Assembly (NCBI GenBank): GCA_009692395.1
Contig: SHZG01000026.1
Location: 1 to 15,637, forward strand
Direction of reading: 5' to 3'
Source of the DNA: Methylococcales bacterium
GTDB lineage: Bacteria; Pseudomonadota; Gammaproteobacteria; Methylococcales; Methylomonadaceae
DNA: 15,637 nucleotides
Shown here: piece after piece, positions 1 to 6,197 of the stretch
Position numbering within the stretch: position 1 is the first letter of the stretch
Layout: the number at the start of each line of letters is the position of its first letter
Notes under the pieces: model-generated
What the model was told of the DNA's origin: nothing
Databases searched by the model: none
The model's input: the letters and a program-made list of their open reading frames with translations, nothing else
Position numbers and translations under genes: made by a program

Positions 1-1
1 T

Positions 2-208
2 ACAAACTCTGTCATCGTTATGGATAACGCCTCTTTTCACAAGCGCGACGATGCAAGGCTACTCATCCAACAGGCGGGGCATAGCTTGGAATTCTTGCCG
101 CCTTATTCACCTGACTTAAATCCTATGGAACACAAATGGGCGCAAGCTACAGCACTTAGAAGAAAGAAAAACTGCTCCACTGATACACTGTTCTCTCAGC
201 TCTTTTAA
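2..208 (+). CDS. IS630-family transposase, C-terminal part (5' end outside window)
   Basis: The reading frame is open from the window edge and ends at TAA 206-208, so only the last 68 or so residues are present. It contains the typical C-terminal part of IS630/Tc1-type DDE transposases. The segment VMDNASFHK carries the second catalytic Asp. It is followed by FLPPYSPDLNPMEHKW, in which the Glu of NPMEHKW is the third acidic residue of the DDE triad. The tail (WAQATALRRKKNC..DTLF) is also family-like, so the gene probably ends naturally and is not cut. Whether the upstream part is intact cannot be seen. An ATG at position 20 is internal and is not the real start. The terminal repeat of this element is not recognised with certainty. 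Confidence 0.85.
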   Translation, partial: TNSVIVMDNASFHKRDDARLLIQQAGHSLEFLPPYSPDLNPMEHKWAQATALRRKKNCSTDTLFSQLF

Positions 209-228
209 ATCATTTTATTTTGCTTTGG

Positions 229-306
229 CTATACCTGTCTCCTGTAGAATTTGAAAAGCAGCGTAAAGCTGCTTAATCATGTGTCCTGAAAAGTGTTGAC
301 ACATCA
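229..306 (+). mobile_element. Remnant of an IS3-type element: transposase C-terminus plus probable terminal repeat
   Basis: A short open frame at 232-276 reads YLSPVEFEKQRKAA then stop, the characteristic C-terminal tail of IS3-family OrfB transposases (usually preceded by LGY). Directly behind it, 279-304 has the form ATGTGTC...GACACAT and looks like the element's right end. Upstream of residue Y the family match is lost and the frame is disturbed, so only about 75 bp of the element remain, abutting the IS630 gene. Assignment rests on the tail motif and the position of the putative terminus; there is no alignment behind it. Confidence 0.6.
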
Positions 307-553
307 CTTGTCAATGGTACTGTATCTAGTCGCTACCCCACGAAATCGGGAAGAGCCAAAATTTTTACCACTTTAAAAAGCATTTAGATTGTAAATTAAA
401 TTTGATTGAAAAAAGCTAAACACGCCGTAAAACGCACCATCAAAACCAATACAACAAGCCCTAACACGCCTAAATTTGATAGAAAAACCATTATCTAGGG
501 AACTATCAGTATAAAATAGCCGCTGTTTTTATAATTTAAGACTAGATAATCCC
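307..553. other. Intergenic region upstream of the moxR-type gene
   Basis: No gene is visible. It holds an imperfect direct repeat (397-413 and 471-487, 16 of 17 identical) and A+T-rich DNA with a TATAAT-like hexamer at 530-535, 18 bases before the ATG at 554. No convincing -35 box lies at the right distance and no Shine-Dalgarno sequence precedes the ATG, so a promoter here is only suspected. Confidence 0.4.
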
Positions 554-1540
554 ATGTCAGAACACACTACAGACTCCGCGCAAACAGCAGTAAAACGCTT
601 ACAAGATTTTATTAATCAAGAAATCATCGGGCAGGATGAATTGATAGAACGTATGTTGATTGGTTTGTTAGCCGATGGGCATATTTTGGTGGAAGGTGCG
701 CCCGGTCTTGCTAAAACCCGCGCCATTAAGGTGTTAAGCAAAGGTATTGAAGCCGATTTTCATCGCGTTCAATTCACGCCTGATTTATTACCCGCAGATT
801 TAACAGGTACGGAAATTTATCGCCCACAACAAGCGGCGTTTGAATTTCAAAAAGGCCCGTTATTTCATAATCTGATTTTAGCGGATGAAATCAATCGAGC
901 TCCTGCTAAAGTGCAGGCCGCGTTATTAGAGGCAATGGGCGAACGTCAAATCACCGTTGGATTGGCAAGTTATCCATTGCCGCCGTTGTTTATGGTGATG
1001 GCAACACAAAATCCAATTGAACAAGAAGGCACTTATCCGTTACCCGAAGCTCAACTGGATAGATTTTTACTTCATGTTAAAGTTGGTTACCCTAACGCGG
1101 AGCATGAAAAAAGCATTCTGCATCTGGCGCGGGCTGAAGCAGGTTCGACCACTGAAATCGCGCGTGATGTATTTGAACCACTGAGCCAATACACCTTATT
1201 TAAAGCTCGTCAGGAAGTCCTAGATTTGTACATGGCAGACGGTTTAGAAAATTATTTATTACAAATTGTCTTAGCAACCCGCACACCAGCGGCTTATGGT
1301 GCAGATTTAGCCGCGTGGTTACGTTATGGCGCAAGCCCTAGAGCCAGTATCGCTCTTGACCGTTGCGCTAGAGCCAAAGCGTGGTTGTCTGGGCGTGATT
1401 TTGTTGCCCCCGAAGACATTCAAAACATGGCATTAGATGTGTTACGTCATCGGTTAATTTTGTCTTATGAAGCGGAAGCGGAAGGCATTACCACCGATTA
1501 TGTGATTAAAGAATTAATTGCCCGCATTGCTGTGCCTTGA
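554..1540 (+). CDS. MoxR-family AAA+ ATPase
   Basis: This is a 328-residue protein of the normal length for MoxR AAA+ ATPases, which act as chaperone-like ATPases in assembling or activating other proteins, often together with DUF58 and von Willebrand factor A proteins. Visible motifs are Walker A GAPGLAKT (residues 48-55), Walker B LILADE (107-112), the sensor-1 region ATQNP (150-154) and the MoxR-typical stretch EGTYPLPEAQLDRF (158-171). The C-terminal part (about 190-328) is the helical lid domain. The stop overlaps or nearly touches the following DUF58 gene, so the two are surely cotranscribed. There is no clear ribosome binding site before the ATG, but the homologous sequence begins shortly after it. 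The physiological target is unknown; no VWA or transglutaminase partner gene follows. Confidence 0.92.
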   Translation: MSEHTTDSAQTAVKRLQDFINQEIIGQDELIERMLIGLLADGHILVEGAPGLAKTRAIKVLSKGIEADFHRVQFTPDLLPADLTGTEIYRPQQAAFEFQKGPLFHNLILADEINRAPAKVQAALLEAMGERQITVGLASYPLPPLFMVMATQNPIEQEGTYPLPEAQLDRFLLHVKVGYPNAEHEKSILHLARAEAGSTTEIARDVFEPLSQYTLFKARQEVLDLYMADGLENYLLQIVLATRTPAAYGADLAAWLRYGASPRASIALDRCARAKAWLSGRDFVAPEDIQNMALDVLRHRLILSYEAEAEGITTDYVIKELIARIAVP

Positions 1541-1548
1541 TTAAGACC

Positions 1549-2451
1549 ATGTTGAAAAAATCAACTGTTTTGACCAGTGAACGAGTGTCTGCCTCGTTAA
1601 AAACCCTCATTGATTTAGCACAGCCTGCGGCTGGTTTGAATTTAAAACGCTTGTCTATGCGGTCGTCACAAAGCGGCGGTTATGTCTCGCGTTTTAAAGG
1701 GCTGGGTATGGACTTTGAAGAGTCGCGAATGTATCAGGCGGGTGATGATATTCGCAGTATTGACTGGCGTGTGACGGCGCGTACAGGTGAAACGCACACC
1801 AAGGTATTTAGAGAAGAACGTGAACGCCCCGTGTTTATTTCTGTCGATAACCGTGCCGCAATGCACTTTGCAACACGCGGGGTGTTTAAAGCAGTGTTAG
1901 CCGTCAAACTAGCGGGATTAATTGCGTGGGCGGCGCAACATCAAGGCGACCGTATTGGTGGGCAGTTATTTTCTGACAGTCAATGCAGTGAATTAAAACC
2001 GCAAAATGGCAAACACGCCGTGTTGCGGTTTTTAAATACACTGGCAAACGGTAACACGGTAAGTGCAGAAGCAAAGCCCATTAGCCTAGAACAAGTGCTT
2101 GCCCGACTCGCCCAACACGTCCATTCAGGGAGTTTGGTTTATATTATCAGCGATTTTCGCGGTATAAATGACGCGGCTGAATTACATTTAGCGAAGTTAT
2201 CGCAGCATTGTGAAGTGGTATTAATCTTCATTTATGATGCCTTAGAAAGCAATTTGCCCACTAAAGGGCGTTATCGTTTTACCGATGAACATCGTGATGT
2301 CGTCATTGACACCAGCGATTCGCAACGCTTATCGGTGTATCACCAGCATTTTGAAGAACGGTTAAACCATTTGCAACAACTCGCAAAAAAAAGAGGCTTT
2401 AGCTTTATGCAATGCAGTACAGTAGATAATCCTGTCCAGTGTCTACGATAA
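1549..2451 (+). CDS. DUF58 domain-containing protein
   Basis: This is a 300-residue soluble protein with the DUF58 core GLGMDFEESRMYQAGDDIR followed by SIDW (residues 51-73) and TKVFREERERPVFISVD (84-100), the most conserved part of the family. The rest has a von Willebrand factor A-like layout (VYIISDFRG around 200). DUF58 genes are regularly found directly behind moxR, and the pair is thought to work in assembling or modifying other proteins; the exact role is not known. An alternative TTG start at 1537 would overlap the moxR stop as TTGA and add four residues. I chose the ATG at 1549 because neither has a good ribosome binding site and ATG is the commoner start. The usual downstream partners (DUF4381, VWA, TPR or BatD-like genes) are absent. 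Confidence 0.88.
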   Translation: MLKKSTVLTSERVSASLKTLIDLAQPAAGLNLKRLSMRSSQSGGYVSRFKGLGMDFEESRMYQAGDDIRSIDWRVTARTGETHTKVFREERERPVFISVDNRAAMHFATRGVFKAVLAVKLAGLIAWAAQHQGDRIGGQLFSDSQCSELKPQNGKHAVLRFLNTLANGNTVSAEAKPISLEQVLARLAQHVHSGSLVYIISDFRGINDAAELHLAKLSQHCEVVLIFIYDALESNLPTKGRYRFTDEHRDVVIDTSDSQRLSVYHQHFEERLNHLQQLAKKRGFSFMQCSTVDNPVQCLR

Positions 2452-2472
2452 TTATAGCTAACCGCCAATAAA

Positions 2473-2555
2473 ACCGTTCGCACTGAGCTTGTCGAAGTGT
2501 GAATGTGGTTCTACAAGGCTCTCATGAGCTTGTCGAATGGCTCACCACGAACGGT
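2473..2555. repeat. REP-like palindromic repeat between convergent genes
   Basis: The outer arms ACCGTTCG (2473-2480) and CGAACGGT (2548-2555) are complementary. Inside, TGAGCTTGTCGAA occurs twice (2484-2496 and 2525-2537), and CACT...AGTG forms a small hairpin around the first copy. This matches the form of widely dispersed REP/MITE-like elements containing the TTCGACAAGCTCA core. It lies between the 3' ends of the DUF58 gene and the minus-strand methyltransferase gene, where it could fold in both transcripts and stabilise or terminate them. Confidence 0.75.
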
Positions 2556-2577
2556 ATCATTTTATTGTGCATTAGTT

Positions 2578-3693
2578 TTAACAACAACTCGGTGCGCCAT
2601 CAGCTTTATGCGCCGCGCCTTTGGTGTCTGCGGCAGGTCTTAATGTGCCTGCGGCATGACACCAGTGTTGTGGTGTTTGTTCCTGCACAGGGGCAATGCC
2701 AATAAACTGGTCGTTATAAGCTGAACCAGTCAGTAAATTAAAACTGCGTTCACACATTGCCATGCGTTGCCCACGATAAAAAACGTGACCTTCATCATCA
2801 TACACTTTCGCAAATGGGCCGCGATAAATCACTGCATGACCTTTGTCTAAACACGGCTCATCCTGTGGCTTGACAGCGGTAATAGTGACGGAGCGAAACT
2901 CAATGCCTTCAACCACCTGCCACGCGTGGCTTTCCCATTTATCATAAGCCACCGCCACAAAACCCGCGTCAATAAACGCCTGTAAAAACGCATGCTCTTG
3001 CAACGCCCCTGAAATACAGCCACTCCATAAATGGGCATCGGCTTTTAAATGCGCAGGTACAGCTTCATCACTGACAATATCAGAAATCGCCACCCGTCCA
3101 CCTGCTTTGGTGACGCGAAAAATCTCTTGAATCAACTGTGCTTTGTCACTGTCATGCACCAGATTAAGCACACAATTAGACACCACTAAATCCACAGAAT
3201 TATCAGCAATTAACGGCGATTCCTTGCGCTGTTTTTCTTGCCACGCGCGTAAATGAAGCACGTCTTCTGCCTTAGTAATCGGGTTTTCGGCTAAATAGTG
3301 ATTCAAGGCAGTCAAATCCAAGGCTAAATCCTGAATTTGCCCTTGCACAAATTCGACGTTTGCCACGCCTATTTTTTCTGCCATTTCCGCTTGATATTTA
3401 CGCGCTAATGCCAGCATATCGTCATTCATATCCACGCCAATCACTTTGCCCGTGTCGCCAACTAACTGCGCCGCCATATAACAAATTTTGCCAGAACCCG
3501 AACCCAAATCCAGCACCACATCGCCTTTTTGTACATAACGCGAGGGATCGCCGCAACCATAATCTTTATCAATAATTTCCTGCGGCAACAATGCCAATAA
3601 TTCACGATCATAATCGATAGGACAACATAAATCCGCTTGTATGGATTCCGCGCCCTGTGAGTAACGTTGTAAAACACCTGTTTCTATGGTCAT
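2578..3693 (-). CDS. ArsM-like SAM-dependent methyltransferase (arsenite methyltransferase family)
   Basis: The protein has 371 residues. The SAM-binding motif LDLGSGSGK is at 61-69, followed by VIGVDMNDDML. Features of the ArsM family are all present: a Cys pair near the N-terminus (C23-C24, in ADLCCP), YGCGDP (C47), VVSNCVLNL (C174) and LWSGCISGAL (C226). The Cys positions correspond to those that bind trivalent arsenic in ArsM. The C-terminal third (about 270-330) also resembles the ArsM C-terminal domain, and the protein ends in SCC. ArsM methylates As(III) to volatile or less retained forms in the cytosol. No arsR or other ars gene is nearby, so the true substrate is an inference. The start is supported by GGAG five bases upstream of ATG 3693. 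It lies 15 bases behind the CPBP protease gene, probably in one transcript. Confidence 0.8.
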   Translation of the reverse strand: MTIETGVLQRYSQGAESIQADLCCPIDYDRELLALLPQEIIDKDYGCGDPSRYVQKGDVVLDLGSGSGKICYMAAQLVGDTGKVIGVDMNDDMLALARKYQAEMAEKIGVANVEFVQGQIQDLALDLTALNHYLAENPITKAEDVLHLRAWQEKQRKESPLIADNSVDLVVSNCVLNLVHDSDKAQLIQEIFRVTKAGGRVAISDIVSDEAVPAHLKADAHLWSGCISGALQEHAFLQAFIDAGFVAVAYDKWESHAWQVVEGIEFRSVTITAVKPQDEPCLDKGHAVIYRGPFAKVYDDEGHVFYRGQRMAMCERSFNLLTGSAYNDQFIGIAPVQEQTPQHWCHAAGTLRPAADTKGAAHKADGAPSCC

Positions 3694-3708
3694 GTCATCT
3701 CCAACTGT

Positions 3709-4296
3709 CTAAATATCAATCTGATTACTAGCACGATATAACCGCATTAGCATAATAAACGCAAAAAAATCATACAAACTGTGAATAATGATAGGGATTA
3801 ATAAATTACTGTCACCGCCACCCATATCCATAGATAGGCTTAAATAGTAACCCACCACTGTCACTAATAGCGCGTACAGCGGTGTTACTGCGTGGGCTAA
3901 GCCAAAAATAAGACTACTGACATATAAACCCGCCGTCATACCCCACGCCGCTGTTATCCACGGTTGAATCACGCCGCGAAATAATACTTCTTCAGAAACC
4001 CCTGCAATAGTGGCTAACAGTAGTAAATCAGTCCAATGCCGCTGATGCAGGCTAGGGGCTAGCGTTTTTAATAGCAAATTTCTAATATCGGTGGCGGATT
4101 TTTGCGGTAAATAAAATAACGCTTGAAAAAGTAACAATAAAGGTAGCGTGCCTAATATACCAATGATAATGGCAGGTTCTGAAAAATACAGCGGTGCAAA
4201 TGGATTAATATCAGCAATCCAACCCAATAATAGTGCGAGTATAATCAGCGAAGCCTCAAACCAACAGGCAGTTTTAAAAAAATGATTTGGATTCAT
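3709..4296 (-). CDS. CPBP-family intramembrane glutamic endopeptidase (CAAX-like protease)
   Basis: This is a 195-residue, strongly hydrophobic protein with about five or six membrane segments. It has the three motifs of the CPBP/Rce1-like (Abi) family: EEVLFR (Glu102, Glu103, Arg107), FGLAH (His135) and HSLYD (His172, Asp176). These residues form the membrane-embedded active site in related enzymes. Bacterial CPBP proteins act in processing of membrane or secreted peptides, bacteriocin self-immunity or signalling; the substrate here is unknown. It is the first gene of a two-gene minus-strand unit with the ArsM-like methyltransferase. Its start is the ATG at 4294-4296; no strong ribosome binding site is seen. 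It diverges from the ycgL gene across 87 bp that must hold promoters for both directions. Confidence 0.85.
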   Translation of the reverse strand: MNPNHFFKTACWFEASLIILALLLGWIADINPFAPLYFSEPAIIIGILGTLPLLLLFQALFYLPQKSATDIRNLLLKTLAPSLHQRHWTDLLLLATIAGVSEEVLFRGVIQPWITAAWGMTAGLYVSSLIFGLAHAVTPLYALLVTVVGYYLSLSMDMGGGDSNLLIPIIIHSLYDFFAFIMLMRLYRASNQIDI

Positions 4297-4383
4297 TGTG
4301 GTGGTTCATAAAATGAAGAGACAGGCATTCTAAACAAAAAATCAGTAAAATGACGGCTTTAGTTTATTTTCCCTTGAAATCTT

Positions 4384-4620
4384 ATGCCTTGCTACGTTTA
4401 TAAAAGTGTAAAAAAAGACCTGTATTATTTATATATTGATAAAAAAGATGATTTTTCCTGTGTGCCAGAAGAATTGCTACTCAGCTTTGGTAAATTGGAG
4501 TTTGTGTTAGAGCTAGAGCTTGCGCCAAATCGAAAACTTGCCAAAGAAGACAGCCAAAAAGTGCTTGAAAGTTTGCAAACAAAAAGTTTTTTTGTCCAAT
4601 TGCCCCCGCAAACGTATTAA
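4384..4620 (+). CDS. ycgL: YcgL domain-containing protein
   Basis: This is a small 78-residue protein that matches the YcgL family over its full length: MPCYVYKS at the start, DLYYLYIDKKDDFSCVPEEL, FGKLEFVLELELAP, LAKEDSQKVLESL and FFVQLPP at the end. The family is conserved in gammaproteobacteria and has a small alpha/beta fold; its function is not established. This member is somewhat shorter than the roughly 90-100 residues of enterobacterial homologues, mainly for lack of a C-terminal tail. It stands 61 bp upstream of ybgC on the same strand and may share a transcript with the tol operon, although the gap includes a degenerate IS-end-like sequence. Confidence 0.85.
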   Translation: MPCYVYKSVKKDLYYLYIDKKDDFSCVPEELLLSFGKLEFVLELELAPNRKLAKEDSQKVLESLQTKSFFVQLPPQTY

Positions 4621-4636
4621 TAACGCATTAATTTAG

Positions 4637-4661
4637 TATCCTAAAAAGTGTTGCTACATCA
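4637..4661 (+). repeat. Degenerate copy of the IS3-type terminal sequence
   Basis: This 25-bp stretch matches 282-306 at 21 of 25 positions, sharing the core AAAAGTGTTG and the end ACATCA. It lies in the ycgL-ybgC gap, with no transposase remnant beside it. It may be a solo terminus left by an old insertion, or chance similarity of A+T-rich DNA. Confidence 0.45.
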
Positions 4662-4681
4662 GTTTTAAATTTTTTGCATAA

Positions 4682-5095
4682 ATGATGAATATAAAAAATT
4701 TTACTTACCCCATTCGGGTGTATTACGAAGACACTGACGCTGGGGGCGTGGTGTATTATGCTAATTACCTGAAATTTTTTGAACGGGCAAGAACGGAAAT
4801 GCTCCGTGCGCGGGGCTTTGAGCAAGATGACATTAGAGCCAATGATGGCGTTATTTTTGCCGTGCGTTCGGTACAGGTTGATTATTTGCGTCCTGCCTTG
4901 TTTAATAACCTGTTACAAACCAGTAGTGACGTGATTGAAATTAAAAAAGCCAGTTTAACGTTTAGTCAGCAAATCAGCTGTGATGGTAAACTGTTATGTA
5001 CTGGCATTATTCATATCGCCTGTTTAGACGCACACACCTTGCGCCCCAAAGCAATTCCTGAATATTTATATGAGTCGTTAACGCATGAATACTGA
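4682..5095 (+). CDS. ybgC: Tol-Pal system-associated acyl-CoA thioesterase YbgC
   Basis: This is a 137-residue hotdog-fold protein with the YbgC signature VYYEDTDAGGVVYYANYLKF followed by FERARTEML at residues 13-40. The second Asp of DTD (Asp19) corresponds to the catalytic Asp of 4-hydroxybenzoyl-CoA-type thioesterases. YbgC hydrolyses acyl-CoA or acyl-ACP in the cytoplasm and has been linked to phospholipid metabolism; it is the standard first gene of tol-pal operons. Two adjacent ATGs (4682, 4685) are possible starts, neither with an obvious Shine-Dalgarno sequence. The 3' end overlaps the tolQ start by 11 bases, which implies translational coupling. Confidence 0.93.
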   Translation: MMNIKNFTYPIRVYYEDTDAGGVVYYANYLKFFERARTEMLRARGFEQDDIRANDGVIFAVRSVQVDYLRPALFNNLLQTSSDVIEIKKASLTFSQQISCDGKLLCTGIIHIACLDAHTLRPKAIPEYLYESLTHEY

Positions 5096-5762
5096 TTTAT
5101 CCATACTCCATTTAGTGCAAGAAGCCAGTTTTGTCGTCCAGTTTGTGATGGCATTATTGCTGATTGCCTCGCTTGCCTCGTGGACGTTTATTTTTTCTAA
5201 ACGCAAAGAATTAAGCCGAGCCATTGAAATCACCGATGAATTTGAAGAACAATTTTGGTCGGGGATGCCATTAACTGATTTGTATCGAAAATTAGCCGCG
5301 AAGGCTTTTGAACCCGAAGGTATCGAAAAAATATTTTTAGCGGGTTATAAAGAGTTTTCCAGAATGCGCCAAAGTGGTACGGTTGAGCCGTCAGTACAAG
5401 TCGAAAGTGCGCAACGAGCTATGCGGATTGAGTTATCACGGGAATTAGATCGGCTTGATGAACATTTATCGTTTCTAGCGACGGTGGGGTCAACTAGCCC
5501 GTATATTGGTTTATTTGGTACGGTGTGGGGGATTATGAATTCCTTTATGTCGCTGGGTAATGCTAAACAAGCCACGCTGGCACAGGTCGCACCGGGGATT
5601 GCCGAAGCTCTGATTGCCACGGCGATTGGTTTGTTTGCCGCTATTCCTGCTGTTATTGCCTATAACCGATTTTCTACCCGTTTGGATAGATTAACGGGGC
5701 GTTATGAATTATTTGTGGAAGAATTTGTGGTGTTATTACAAAGACAGGCGCACAGCAAATGA
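5085..5762 (+). CDS. tolQ: Tol-Pal motor protein TolQ
   Basis: The protein has 225 residues, the usual TolQ length. It is a member of the MotA/TolQ/ExbB proton channel family with three transmembrane helices, at about 14-37, 128-155 and 168-192. The conserved region TVGSTSPYIGLFGTVWGIMN precedes and enters the second helix, and PGIAEALIATAIGLFAAIPA forms the third. With TolR it forms the inner-membrane stator that uses the proton gradient to energise TolA, keeping the outer membrane constricted at the division site. The start ATG lies inside the end of ybgC, and the stop overlaps the tolR start as ATGA, so expression is tightly coupled in the operon. Confidence 0.96.
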   Translation: MNTDLSILHLVQEASFVVQFVMALLLIASLASWTFIFSKRKELSRAIEITDEFEEQFWSGMPLTDLYRKLAAKAFEPEGIEKIFLAGYKEFSRMRQSGTVEPSVQVESAQRAMRIELSRELDRLDEHLSFLATVGSTSPYIGLFGTVWGIMNSFMSLGNAKQATLAQVAPGIAEALIATAIGLFAAIPAVIAYNRFSTRLDRLTGRYELFVEEFVVLLQRQAHSK

Positions 5763-6190
5763 GTAGACGCACGAAACGCCGTAAACCAATGGCAGAAATC
5801 AACGTCGTCCCTTATATCGACGTAACGCTGGTGTTGCTGATTATTTTTATGATTACTACGCCGATGTTACAAACGGGGGTAGACGTTAATTTGCCACAGG
5901 CTCAGTCAGCGGTGGTGGAACAAAAAGACGACACGCCGCCCATTGTGGTGTCTATTAACGCCGATGGGCAATATTATATTAAGGCGGGTAGTGAAGAAGA
6001 TGATGCGATTCAACCCGAAGAAATCAACGCCCGCGTAGTCGCCGTATTGACGAATAAGCCAACAACCCCCGTGTTAATTAATGCGGATACAACTGTCGCT
6101 TATGGCACAGTAGTCACTGTAATGGCAGCATTAAAAAATGCAGGTGTCCCCAGCGTCGGCTTGATGACCAAGTCAGAAGATCAACCATAA
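5759..6190 (+). CDS. tolR: Tol-Pal motor protein TolR
   Basis: This 143-residue ExbD/TolR-family protein has a short basic cytoplasmic N-terminus (MSRRTKRRKP), then the signature MAEINVVPYIDVTLVLLIIF with the single transmembrane helix. Asp21 in this helix is the position of the essential proton-relay Asp of TolR/ExbD. The periplasmic part ends in a small alpha/beta domain with the typical KNAGVPSVGLMT stretch. TolR partners with TolQ and TolA in the inner membrane. It starts in a 4-base ATGA overlap with tolQ and is followed after 7 bases by tolA. Confidence 0.95.
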   Translation: MSRRTKRRKPMAEINVVPYIDVTLVLLIIFMITTPMLQTGVDVNLPQAQSAVVEQKDDTPPIVVSINADGQYYIKAGSEEDDAIQPEEINARVVAVLTNKPTTPVLINADTTVAYGTVVTVMAALKNAGVPSVGLMTKSEDQP

Positions 6191-6197
6191 ATCGTAG

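Noticed and set aside
2499..2705. 68-codon frame covering the REP-like repeat and the methyltransferase 3' end
   Set aside because: It reads through a palindromic repeat and antisense to a well-supported gene, with no family similarity.
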